Source of the DNA: Crocinitomix sp044361315
GTDB lineage: Bacteria; Bacteroidota; Bacteroidia; Flavobacteriales_D; Crocinitomicaceae
Assembly (NCBI GenBank): GCA_044361315.1
Contig: JBIKJA010000010.1
Span: 62,001 to 126,000 of the forward strand
Direction: 5' to 3'
Length of the DNA: 64,000 nucleotides
The position numbers were made by a program, and so were the translations under genes. Under the pieces are notes generated by a model. It made no database searches, was not told the DNA's origin, and was given only the letters and a program-made list of their open reading frames with translations. The stretch's first letter is position 1. Each line of letters starts with the position of its first letter. This document shows, one piece after another, positions 16,664 through 25,133 of the stretch.

Positions 16664-18763
16664 ATGACTGACAACAATAAAAATACTGGAAATAAAAAAG
16701 GCTTTAACGCCTATTGGATTTATGCAATCATTGTCGTTTTCTTAATTGCATATAGTTTATTTCAAATTAAACCTCAAACCATTGAAATTGATCCGGATCG
16801 ATTTTTTGTCTTAGCAGAAAATGGATTTGTTGAACGAATTGATTTGATCAAAAACGAAGAAAAAGCGGAAGTTTTTTTAAAACAAGATCAAATTCAGGCA
16901 GTAATCGCTTCGGATTCCGTTAAATTTAAGTCGCTGAAAAAAAGCACCGAAGGTGTTGGAAAACGTACACCCGATTTGGAATTTTCAACCCCTCCAATCG
17001 AATCGTTTTACGATCACTTGCGGGTTACAAAAGAGAAATTGGTACTTGAAAAAGGACCAAAATTTGATTTTACGATTGATTATACTACCCGTACAGATGT
17101 GTTGGGAAGTGTATTAAGTTGGTTATTATTCCCTGCTATTTTGATCATTTTTTGGATCATTATGATGCGGCGAATGTCCGGAGGTGGCGGAGGCGGCGGA
17201 GGTGGAAACATCTTCAACATCGGTAAATCACGTGCAACCGTTTTTGAAAAAGGAAAAGGAACGAACATTACCTTTAAAGATGTCGCAGGATTAGAAGGCG
17301 CAAAAGAGGAAATTGAAGAAATTGTCGATTTCTTGAAAAATCCTAAAAAATATACCGAATTAGGAGCGAAAATCCCAAAAGGAGCACTTTTGGTTGGCCC
17401 TCCAGGGACAGGTAAAACCTTGTTGGCAAAAGCAGTTGCTGGTGAGGCAAAAGTTCCGTTTTTCTCTTTATCTGGATCTGATTTCGTTGAAATGTTTGTG
17501 GGTGTCGGTGCTTCAAGGGTTCGAGATCTTTTTAAACAAGCAAAAGAAAAAGCTCCTTCGATTATTTTCATCGATGAAATTGATGCGATTGGTAGAGCCA
17601 GAGGGAAAAATGCCAACATGGGATCGAATGATGAACGTGAAAATACGCTCAACCAATTGTTAACTGAAATGGACGGCTTTGGCACAAACAGTGGCGTAAT
17701 TATTTTAGCAGCCACCAACCGTGCCGATGTCCTTGACTCTGCTTTAATGCGTGCTGGTCGATTTGATCGTCAAATTTATGTTGATATGCCGGACATTAAT
17801 GAACGAAAAGAAATCTTTGCTGTCCACTTAAAACCGCTTAAATTAGCGCCAAATTTAGATGTGGATTTTCTAGCCCGACAAACACCTGGATTTTCCGGCG
17901 CAGACATTGCAAATATCTGTAACGAAGCTGCATTGATTGCTGCCCGTAAAAAGAAAAAACAAGTTGAAAAACAAGATTTCTTAGACGCTGTCGATCGTAT
18001 TGTGGGTGGATTAGAAAAGAAAAATAAAATCATTACCAAAACAGAAAAGAAAACCATCGCTTTCCACGAAGCTGGACATGCAACAACGTCTTGGTTACTC
18101 GAACATGCCTCACCGCTTATCAAAGTGACCATTGTTCCTCGTGGAAGATCATTAGGAGCTGCCTGGTATTTACCAGAAGAAAGACAAATCACAACTACCG
18201 AGCAATTATTAGATGAAATGTGTTCGACGCTTGGTGGACGTGCTGCGGAACAAATTATGTTTGGCAAAATTTCGACAGGTGCATTGAGTGATTTGGAAAA
18301 AGTAACCAAACAAGCCTATGCAATGGTATCTATCTATGGTTTAAGTGAGAAACTTGGACACATCAGTTATTATGATCCACAAGGACAATCGCCATTTACA
18401 AAACCATATTCAGAAGAAAGAGCACGTTTGATCGATGATGAAGTTTCTAAAATGATCGAAATTCAATACCTACGTGCAATTAAAATTTTGACTGAAAACA
18501 AGGATAAATTGATTCAATTAGCTGAAAAATTATTGGAAAAAGAAGTGATTTTCAAAGATAATTTAATTGAAATTTTTGGCAAAAGAGAATGGGATGTCGA
18601 ATTGATCGAAGAAACTAAATTCGCAAATGACGATATCGTTGCTGATACGACCGAAGAAGATCAACCAACAGCGAATACAAAAATTGAAAATTCGGAGGAA
18701 AGTCCTGAAAATAAACCGAAAGACGATTCATCGAATGAAAATGAACCGCCAAATGGACAATAA
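16664..18763 (+). CDS. ftsH: ATP-dependent zinc metalloprotease FtsH
   Basis: 699 residues. A membrane-anchored hexameric AAA+ protease that removes misfolded membrane proteins and regulators. Two membrane segments (about 18-36 and 148-168) flank a periplasmic domain. Walker A is GPPGTGKT at 245-252, Walker B is IFIDEID at 301-307, the second region of homology holds RAGRFDR, and the zinc site is HEAGH at 468-472. A run of nine glycines (173-181) links the second helix to the ATPase domain. The acidic tail is low complexity. The next gene overlaps its end by 11 bp. Confidence 0.98.
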   Translation: MTDNNKNTGNKKGFNAYWIYAIIVVFLIAYSLFQIKPQTIEIDPDRFFVLAENGFVERIDLIKNEEKAEVFLKQDQIQAVIASDSVKFKSLKKSTEGVGKRTPDLEFSTPPIESFYDHLRVTKEKLVLEKGPKFDFTIDYTTRTDVLGSVLSWLLFPAILIIFWIIMMRRMSGGGGGGGGGNIFNIGKSRATVFEKGKGTNITFKDVAGLEGAKEEIEEIVDFLKNPKKYTELGAKIPKGALLVGPPGTGKTLLAKAVAGEAKVPFFSLSGSDFVEMFVGVGASRVRDLFKQAKEKAPSIIFIDEIDAIGRARGKNANMGSNDERENTLNQLLTEMDGFGTNSGVIILAATNRADVLDSALMRAGRFDRQIYVDMPDINERKEIFAVHLKPLKLAPNLDVDFLARQTPGFSGADIANICNEAALIAARKKKKQVEKQDFLDAVDRIVGGLEKKNKIITKTEKKTIAFHEAGHATTSWLLEHASPLIKVTIVPRGRSLGAAWYLPEERQITTTEQLLDEMCSTLGGRAAEQIMFGKISTGALSDLEKVTKQAYAMVSIYGLSEKLGHISYYDPQGQSPFTKPYSEERARLIDDEVSKMIEIQYLRAIKILTENKDKLIQLAEKLLEKEVIFKDNLIEIFGKREWDVELIEETKFANDDIVADTTEEDQPTANTKIENSEESPENKPKDDSSNENEPPNGQ

Positions 18764-18956
18764 AGAACTAATTTTATCCACAACCGACGAATTCGAAGCG
18801 TATCTTCTCCAAGGTGCGCTCGAAGTTGAAGGTATTGAGGTAGTTCTCTTGAACAAAAAAGATTCAAGTTACACCCATCTTGGTGAAATCGAATTGTATG
18901 TGAAGTCGGTAGATGTGGAAAAAGCGAAAGCAATTATTGAAACCACACGGTCATGA
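18753..18956 (+). CDS. DUF2007 small protein
   Basis: 67 residues from MDNKELILST; the frame is open further upstream, but only as an overlap with ftsH. The pattern EFEAYLLQGALEVEGIEVVLLN, then LYVKSVDVEKAKAII, is the DUF2007 ferredoxin-like fold, sometimes called putative signal-transducing protein. It overlaps ftsH by 11 bp and cdsA by 4 bp (ATGA), so its translation is coupled to both. The role is unknown. Confidence 0.88.
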   Translation: MDNKELILSTTDEFEAYLLQGALEVEGIEVVLLNKKDSSYTHLGEIELYVKSVDVEKAKAIIETTRS

Positions 18957-19777
18957 GTAATTTTTGGCAACGGGCGCTCACAGGAACTATTTTTGTCGCA
19001 GTCATAGTGCTGGCGATAATCTACAAAAGTTGGCTTTTTAACGTTGTTTTTGGATTAGTTGGATTGTTGGGACTCAATGAATTTTACGGACTTTTCAAAA
19101 AATCGTCCACCTCACCCAATAAAACACTTGGGAATTTATTTGGCTTGTTAATTTATTTGAGTGCCATTGCTTTTTTATACGTTCCAGAAGCAAGCAAATA
19201 TCTTTTTGGGTTCATTTTTTTCCTCTTCACCACGGTGATGCTCGCTGAATTATATCGAAATAAAAAAAAACCGTTTGAAAATATTGGAATCACTTTCTTA
19301 GGAATTTTCTACATTTTATTGCCAGTTATCCTATTAAATTTCTTAATCAAATTTGATCCAGAAACCTATCAAATCACCGAATTTTGGCCTGTACTCAGCA
19401 TCTTTATTCTTGTTTGGTGTAATGATACTTTTGCCTACCTCGTTGGACGAAAATTTGGAACCCGAAAATTGTTTGAACGAATCTCCCCTAAAAAATCGTG
19501 GGAAGGATTTATTGGGGGCTTGATCTTCACCTTAGCTGGCGGCACCATCATTGCTTATTTCACAGAACAATCCCTTTTTCAATATTTAGTTTACGCATTT
19601 ATTATCAGTATCATAGGTACTTTAGGAGATTTGGTCGAATCTATGCTCAAACGTAGTTTAGATGTCAAAGATTCTGGAACAATTCTTCCCGGACACGGAG
19701 GAATTTTAGATCGTTTTGATGCGGTCTTATTTATCATTCCTATCATCTTTTACCTTCACTACTTTATTTTTATCTAG
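18953..19777 (+). CDS. cdsA: Phosphatidate cytidylyltransferase
   Basis: 274 residues with about seven to eight membrane segments. It makes CDP-diacylglycerol from CTP and phosphatidate, the branch point of phospholipid synthesis. The family signature is present: KRSLDVKD, then PGHGGILDRFD at the last cytoplasmic loop. The psd gene follows after 15 bp, so consecutive phospholipid steps are encoded together, with the serine-transfer enzyme (pssA) not in the window. Confidence 0.96.
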   Translation: MSNFWQRALTGTIFVAVIVLAIIYKSWLFNVVFGLVGLLGLNEFYGLFKKSSTSPNKTLGNLFGLLIYLSAIAFLYVPEASKYLFGFIFFLFTTVMLAELYRNKKKPFENIGITFLGIFYILLPVILLNFLIKFDPETYQITEFWPVLSIFILVWCNDTFAYLVGRKFGTRKLFERISPKKSWEGFIGGLIFTLAGGTIIAYFTEQSLFQYLVYAFIISIIGTLGDLVESMLKRSLDVKDSGTILPGHGGILDRFDAVLFIIPIIFYLHYFIFI

Positions 19778-19792
19778 TACTAATATTCATTT

Positions 19793-20452
19793 ATGAAAAT
19801 CCACAAAGAAGGATATTTAATCATTTTTATAACGCTAGTAATAGCAGGTGCATTGTATATCGTTAACCATGTTTTTTTGATGAATTATTTAATCATTTAT
19901 TGGTTAGTCACTGCGTTTATTTTAGTGATGCTTTATTTAGTGATTCAATTTTTTCGCGTACCAACGCGGGTCAGTCCGATTGGTGATAATCTTATTATTT
20001 GCCCTGCAGATGGAAAAGTGGTGGTGATTGAGGAAGTAGAAGAAACAGAATATTTTAAAGACAAACGGATTCAAATTTCAATTTTCATGTCTCCGTTAAA
20101 CGTACATGCCAACTGGAATCCAATCAGTGGTTTAACGACCTATTACAAATATCATCCTGGTACTTTTTTAGTTGCTTGGCATCCAAAATCTTCGACAGAA
20201 AACGAACGTTCGACTGTGGTGACAAAACACGAAAATGGGCAAGAAATTTTATTTCGTCAAATTGCTGGTGCAGTAGCGCGACGAATAGTTTGTTACGCGA
20301 AAAAAGACCAAGAAGTGGTTGCAGGATCCGAATTCGGTTTTATTAAATTTGGCTCGCGAATCGACCTTTTTTTACCGCTGAATACTGAACTATCAATCAA
20401 TATCGGTGATGTCGTTCAAGGTAAGACAACGATTATCGGAAAATTGGCCTAA
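19793..20452 (+). CDS. psd: Phosphatidylserine decarboxylase (short type)
   Basis: 219 residues, the short bacterial form. The membrane-bound enzyme makes phosphatidylethanolamine. Two hydrophobic segments open the protein (about 8-27 and 32-52). The self-cleavage site that forms the pyruvoyl group is in KFGSRIDLFLP near 183-193, at the Gly-Ser bond. The N-terminal ICPADGKVV motif near 67 is also typical. It is the last gene of the rsfS-psd run. Confidence 0.95.
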   Translation: MKIHKEGYLIIFITLVIAGALYIVNHVFLMNYLIIYWLVTAFILVMLYLVIQFFRVPTRVSPIGDNLIICPADGKVVVIEEVEETEYFKDKRIQISIFMSPLNVHANWNPISGLTTYYKYHPGTFLVAWHPKSSTENERSTVVTKHENGQEILFRQIAGAVARRIVCYAKKDQEVVAGSEFGFIKFGSRIDLFLPLNTELSINIGDVVQGKTTIIGKLA

Positions 20453-20550
20453 AATTGTTAATGAAAAGTTAAGATTTGACTGGCAATCAAATAAAATTAA
20501 TAACTTAACCATCGAAAGATTCAAATTGCTTTTAATTAAAACAAAATAAG

Positions 20551-20724
20551 ATGAAAAAAATAATAACAATGATCGCTTTAACTGCATTCCTAGGTGGAAA
20601 TTTAGTAATTTCTTATGCCCAAGATGGTGAAAAAGCAAGCAAAACCACTAAAACTGAAAAGAAAAAGAAAAAGTGTGAGAAATCAACCTGCTGCTCAAAA
20701 ACACCGAATAAAACGACTAACTAA
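20551..20724 (+). CDS. Small secreted Lys/Cys-rich peptide
   Basis: 57 residues with a clear signal peptide (MKKIITMIALTAFLGGN...YAQ) and a short mature part of about 33 residues that is mostly Lys, Thr and Ser, with Cys at CEK and TCC. The composition (KKKKKCEKSTCCSK) suggests metal or anion binding or simple surface charge, but no family is recognised. It begins 98 bp after psd and ends 26 bp before a strong terminator, consistent with a separate short transcript. Confidence 0.7.
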   Translation: MKKIITMIALTAFLGGNLVISYAQDGEKASKTTKTEKKKKKCEKSTCCSKTPNKTTN

Positions 20725-20748
20725 AATTCACTTTAGTTTAAAATAGTA

Positions 20749-20783
20749 AGAGGCGATCACACTTGTGAATCGCCTTTTTTTAT
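20749..20783 (+). terminator. Terminator of the small secreted peptide gene
   Basis: AGGCGAT and ATCGCCT form the base of the stem, with CACA and TGTG pairing inside, followed by seven T. Confidence 0.85.
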
Positions 20784-20892
20784 CCATTTGATTTTTAATT
20801 CTTTTTTGAGTTTCCAATAACTAGTTAAAAATTAGGCTTTCATCATCAGGCCATCTCACAATCTTAAGATAGAGACAAAAATTGATTTTCTC
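20784..20892 (+). ncRNA. Possible small RNA or leader between two terminators
   Basis: No reading frame occupies this stretch, yet a strong terminator at 20893-20935 closes it. It contains the palindrome ATCTTAAGAT (20861-20870) and TAGAG/CTCTA arms. A short non-coding transcript ending at the second terminator is possible; a fossil terminator from a lost gene is the alternative. No promoter was found. Confidence 0.25.
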
Positions 20893-20935
20893 TAAACACC
20901 CTACTTGGTTTGCCGAGTGGGGTGTTTTTTTTTTG
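20893..20935 (+). terminator. Orphan terminator upstream of the secreted gene pair
   Basis: Arms ACACCC-T-ACT-T-GG and CC-G-AGT-G-GGGTGT with a TTT loop and a run of T. No gene ends nearby. Its arms and loop resemble the terminator at 24648, which ends the adhesin gene. Confidence 0.8.
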
Positions 20936-21183
20936 GATAAATTCCGCGAAAATCAATTGGCTAGTTAGGTACAAAGAAAAGTAAGGAAAATTGAATTAAA
21001 GTAGATTTAAGTTAAATTTAGGTAATTAAATAACATCTTTTATTAATTGATTTAAAGACACTTAATAAAATTGTTAATCTTTTTTTTTATTAAAATATGA
21101 TCAAAGTTTAATTTTAATCCGATCTTAGAGGCAACTCTTTGAAAAAAAAACAGTCTAGTAGGTAACTAATTAAATAATTAAAT
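20936..21183. other. AT-rich upstream region of the secreted gene pair
   Basis: About 250 bp with no gene. It is very AT-rich with several homopolymer runs and must hold the promoter of the gene at 21184. No exact TAnnTTTG box was found, so the start site is not placed. Confidence 0.6.
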
Positions 21184-21552
21184 ATGAAACTATTCAGAAT
21201 TCTCGCAATTGCATTAGGGTTCACCTCTATAAGTTCAATTGCACAAGACGTTCCGGTAGAAGAATTACCGATTGCAACAATTGCATCAAATTACTACATT
21301 ACCTTACCCGAAATCCCTGTGGAGAATTACTATTATATAGATATTTCACACATGGTTTTTGCGGACGAAGCAGAAGCGGTGTATTTATTGAGTGCTTATT
21401 GTCAAGCAAATTTGATCACTTGTGAAGTTTTTTATCCTGAACATTATATGATTATTCATATTCACGCGGAGTATATGCCTGGTGGAGTAATGATGGATAG
21501 AGCTGATCTTCAAGATTATTTAGGTCATCTTCCTAAACCTCCGGCTCACTAA
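21184..21552 (+). CDS. Small secreted protein preceding the T9SS adhesin
   Basis: 122 residues with a signal peptide (MKLFRILAIALGFTSISSIAQ). The mature protein is acidic and rich in Tyr, His and Met (NYYYIDISHMVF; YPEHYMIIHIHAEYMPGG) with two cysteines. I recognise no domain. It lies 47 bp before the 1009-residue adhesin-like gene with no terminator between, so the two are likely co-transcribed; a partner or chaperone role for the adhesin is only a guess. Confidence 0.75.
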   Translation: MKLFRILAIALGFTSISSIAQDVPVEELPIATIASNYYITLPEIPVENYYYIDISHMVFADEAEAVYLLSAYCQANLITCEVFYPEHYMIIHIHAEYMPGGVMMDRADLQDYLGHLPKPPAH

Positions 21553-21599
21553 GCGCTAACCCAATAATTTTAATTTTATTAAGACTTTAAAATATATTT

Positions 21600-24500
21600 A
21601 TGAAATCAATTAAACTCACCCTTATAGCTTTACTAACTGGAGGTCTTTTCGCAGGAAATGCGATCGGGCAAATGGTTGGTACGAATGCATTCTTAATGGG
21701 GATTAACCAAGAGATTGGAATTCATACCTTAGGTTACGAAGGAACATCTCCAGGGTCCATTCCAGCGCCATTCCCAACTCATTATCGAGGATTTACTTCA
21801 CGTTTAGCGTTTTTATCTAATGCGGATTTAAGTTCTCCTTGGTCGACTCTTAACTATATGGGAGATGTAATTATGCCAGGTTCACCCGAAGGACGTTTCG
21901 GAATGGAGGTTGATGGGGTTACACAATTTAACAGTTCTGCGGCTGGATCAGGTATTACAAGTTTTGGTCTTTCAAACTATACGATTTACGGAAAATGTAA
22001 ATCAGTAGATTGGGATGGAATCTACGCTGGTATCCAAATCAACATGAACTATATTATGGATACCACTAAAACGTATTACCGAATTATAATTACGTTGACG
22101 AACACCAATCCTATTGCTAAAAATAACGTGTTCTTTTACAAATCATTAGACCCAGACAACAATCAAGATATTGGTTGGGGATTTGCAACAACAAATACAG
22201 TCGAAGCTAACCCAACACCTTTCTGCCCTAAATCATTGGTTTCAGCACTTTCTGTAAGTGGTGGTGATACTCCTGCTTGGTTTGGTTTAGGAGGTATTGG
22301 TGCTGATATCCGTGTTTCAACAGGAAGCTTCTTTGTTACTGATGGTTCTGACGTTTATGATGGAACAGGTCCAATGATTGGTACGCCAGGTTATGTAACT
22401 TTTGCCGATCAAGCAATAGGTATTGCCCACAAAGATATATCTATTGCTGCTGGTGCTTCATCTCAATTTGAATTTGTGGTTGTTATGGCTGAGGCAGAAT
22501 TAGAAGAAGCACTTTTAGCTCAATATTATTTAGATTATGATGGTGCCGATCCTTATGCTCTTTGTACAGATGAAGTTGAAGTTGATACTTTGTACGCAGA
22601 TTGCGCTGGTTCTACTACTTTATCGATTGCAGGTCCAATGTTAGGTTCTTATACTTGGACTTGGACTGACGCTATTACTGGTGAAATTGTTGGAACAGGT
22701 CCAGAAATTGAAGTGACACCTGCTGGAACAACTCATTATATTTGTACAGGAGTGCCAATTGGTGCTTGTTTTATACTAGATATTGTTCGTGAGGTTGTGG
22801 TAGTTGCAACAGGAATAGGTCCTGACATGGTAATTGCGCCAATCGGTCCGCAATGTGGTTCATTTGATCTGGGAGATTTAGTAATAACTGATTTAGAAGG
22901 AATCCCTGGAACTTTCATTGAATTTTACACTGAAGATCCTGATGGTATAGATGACCCTACGGATATTTGGCCTGGTGGTCCAATTGGTCCAACAGACGAA
23001 ATTTGGGTATTAATGGGAGATCCAACGGGTGGTTGTTATGATGTCGAGTTACTAGACATAGATTTTATTGAAATTAGCGCTGGTGAAGATAACGTACCTT
23101 TCTTATTGTGCAACAGCGGATTTTTGACCGTAGATGCTTTTGATTTCTTAGTAGACACTATGTTAATCGAGGATGGATTTATATGGGAAGAAGTTATTCC
23201 AACTGGAGGCGCGTTTAACCCTTTAACGGGTGTTTTTGATCCTACTGGATTGCCTGCTGGCGACTATGTTTTAAGATTTATAGCAACTGGCGGTGATTTG
23301 TGTGATAACGATACCTCACTTCATACAATAACCGTTTATGATCAGCCAAGTGCTGGTGCTGACGGAGATGGAATCATTTGTAATGAGCCAGGTCTGTTCT
23401 TCGACTTAAACACATTACTTTCTGGACATGATGGTGGTGGAGCTTGGTCTGAGATAACTGCTACTGGTGGTGCTTTTGACGAAGCTACAGGTGTTTTAAC
23501 AGTAGGTGGCGGAATTGCTGCTGGTGATTATACATTTGAATATAAAGTGATTGGAACAGCTCCTTGTATTGACGATGTATCTTCATTCACAATTACAGTA
23601 CTTCCTGAGCCTGCTCTTGATGCAGGTCCTGATCAATTAATTTGTATCGGTGATGAAACTTCAGTAACTGCTTCTGGTGATCCAGCAACTTATACTTGGA
23701 CTCCAGGAGGTATATTTAACGGTGTTCCTTTTACACCAGGATTATTGACCTTAACTTACACTGTTTTGGCTACTGATGCAAATGGATGTATTAACACGGA
23801 TGATTTGGAAATCACGGTTTACCCGCTTCCAGTAATTTCATTTACTGCTTCTGATTTAGAAGGATGTACACCTTTCAATGTAAATTTTACAATCGTTTCG
23901 GATATTGAAATCGTAACTACTGATTGGTTCTTTGGAGATGGTGACATCGCAACTGGTGTTACCTTCCCTACGACATCACATACTTACTTGTTTGGTGGGT
24001 TATATGATATTAGAGCAACAGTAACTGATATTTATGGATGTGTTAGTTCAGTTGAATACAATGACTATATCACTGTAGAAAATCAGCCGATTGCAGCCTT
24101 CCAAATGAATCCAACTTCAGTTTTCACAAACGATACAGAGGTTCATTTAATTAATCAATCACTTTATGCTTCTGATTATATCTGGAATTTTGGTGACGCG
24201 TCTCCTTTAAGCAATGAGTTGAATCCTATCCACTTCTTCCCAGATGATCTTGGAGATGCTTTCTATCCAGTTACATTAATTGCTAGTAACTATTTAGGAT
24301 GTGCTGATACAGTAACACAATTTATGAACGTAAAAGGAATCATCTTATTCTATATTCCTAATTCGTTCTCACCTGATGGTGATCAGTTTAACAATGTTTT
24401 CAAGCCTGTGTTTGAATCTGGTTACGATCCTTATGACTTTCATATGACGGTTTTCAATAGATACGGTGAAATGGTATTCGAATCATACGATGTAAATGGT

Positions 24501-24629
24501 GCATGGGATGGAACTTACGGATCTCGTGAAATAGTTCAAGACGGCGTGTACACTTGGCAAATTGACTTCAAAGAGAAACACTCTGACAAGCGTCACATGC
24601 ACACAGGACATGTTACTATTATCAGATAA
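21600..24629 (+). CDS. T9SS type B sorting-domain surface protein (adhesin-like)
   Basis: 1009 residues with a signal peptide ending near 23. The first 330 residues form a domain with many Gly and aromatic residues. A middle region of repeated beta modules follows, with Gly/Cys-rich segments such as GGGAWSEITATGGAF. Two PKD-type domains come next, near 735-835 (WFFGDGDIATG) and 840-915 (WNFGDASPLS). The last 90 residues are the gliding-motility-type C-terminal domain (IPNSFSPDGDQFNNVF; NRYGEMVFES; WDGTYGS; DGVYTWQIDFK), the T9SS type B sorting signal. It should be displayed on the outer surface. Confidence 0.93.
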   Translation: MKSIKLTLIALLTGGLFAGNAIGQMVGTNAFLMGINQEIGIHTLGYEGTSPGSIPAPFPTHYRGFTSRLAFLSNADLSSPWSTLNYMGDVIMPGSPEGRFGMEVDGVTQFNSSAAGSGITSFGLSNYTIYGKCKSVDWDGIYAGIQINMNYIMDTTKTYYRIIITLTNTNPIAKNNVFFYKSLDPDNNQDIGWGFATTNTVEANPTPFCPKSLVSALSVSGGDTPAWFGLGGIGADIRVSTGSFFVTDGSDVYDGTGPMIGTPGYVTFADQAIGIAHKDISIAAGASSQFEFVVVMAEAELEEALLAQYYLDYDGADPYALCTDEVEVDTLYADCAGSTTLSIAGPMLGSYTWTWTDAITGEIVGTGPEIEVTPAGTTHYICTGVPIGACFILDIVREVVVVATGIGPDMVIAPIGPQCGSFDLGDLVITDLEGIPGTFIEFYTEDPDGIDDPTDIWPGGPIGPTDEIWVLMGDPTGGCYDVELLDIDFIEISAGEDNVPFLLCNSGFLTVDAFDFLVDTMLIEDGFIWEEVIPTGGAFNPLTGVFDPTGLPAGDYVLRFIATGGDLCDNDTSLHTITVYDQPSAGADGDGIICNEPGLFFDLNTLLSGHDGGGAWSEITATGGAFDEATGVLTVGGGIAAGDYTFEYKVIGTAPCIDDVSSFTITVLPEPALDAGPDQLICIGDETSVTASGDPATYTWTPGGIFNGVPFTPGLLTLTYTVLATDANGCINTDDLEITVYPLPVISFTASDLEGCTPFNVNFTIVSDIEIVTTDWFFGDGDIATGVTFPTTSHTYLFGGLYDIRATVTDIYGCVSSVEYNDYITVENQPIAAFQMNPTSVFTNDTEVHLINQSLYASDYIWNFGDASPLSNELNPIHFFPDDLGDAFYPVTLIASNYLGCADTVTQFMNVKGIILFYIPNSFSPDGDQFNNVFKPVFESGYDPYDFHMTVFNRYGEMVFESYDVNGAWDGTYGSREIVQDGVYTWQIDFKEKHSDKRHMHTGHVTIIR

Positions 24630-24647
24630 AACATTTATAATACTTTA

Positions 24648-24687
24648 AAACACCCCGCTTAGTTTTCTAAGAGGGGTGTTTTTTTTT
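24648..24687 (+). terminator. Terminator of the T9SS surface protein gene
   Basis: ACACCCC-G-CTTAG and CTAAG-A-GGGGTGT around a TTTT loop, followed by a T run, 20 bp after the stop. Confidence 0.92.
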
Positions 24688-24691
24688 ACAA

Positions 24692-25133
24692 CTTGAGATT
24701 CTAAGATTTATTGAAAATTATTGTAAAGCGATGGTGGTTTAATTTCTGGTTAGAATAAATAACCAAATCGAATAGCCTGATCAATTATCATACCCAATGA
24801 ATAGTGATGGTGAGTTGCCAATTTCACCAAAGAAGAAAAAATACGATGAAGTATCACCATATCCCTTAGCTTATCCAATTAGAATGTTTGAAAGTTAAAC
24901 AAAACTGACTCGAAAAATCAACAGACCAATCGTACGAAATTGTCATTAACACAGTCTATCTCCAACCAGAAGAATAAAGGCTATTAGAGCGAATGTTAAA
25001 TCTTGACGAATAATATTATAATGATATTTCTCCACGCAAACAATCCAAACATCATTTTCGAATTTGTTTGGATTCGCTGAACAAAAATTAAACGGACACA
25101 GGTCTCACATTCAATTCTATCTAAAAACGAATG
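24692..25133 (+). pseudogene. Decayed gene of unknown family
   Basis: Two joined forward frames read like protein but are broken. Frame A (24692-24895) gives LEILRFIENYCKAMVV, stop, FLVRINNQIE, stop, PDQLSYPMNSDGELPISP, then KYDEVSPYPLAYPIRMFES, stop. After a frame change near 24896, frame B gives LEKSTDQSYEIVINTVYLQP, then RLLERMLNLDE and YYNDISPRKQSKHHFRIC, and ends TDTGLTFNSI. In-frame stops lie at 24740, 24773, 24896, 24906, 24975, 25011, 25089 and 25122. Most are TAA, one base from common sense codons. I do not know the parent family. The region contains an AATCCAAACA/TGTTTGGATT inverted repeat at 25042-25074. Confidence 0.6.
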
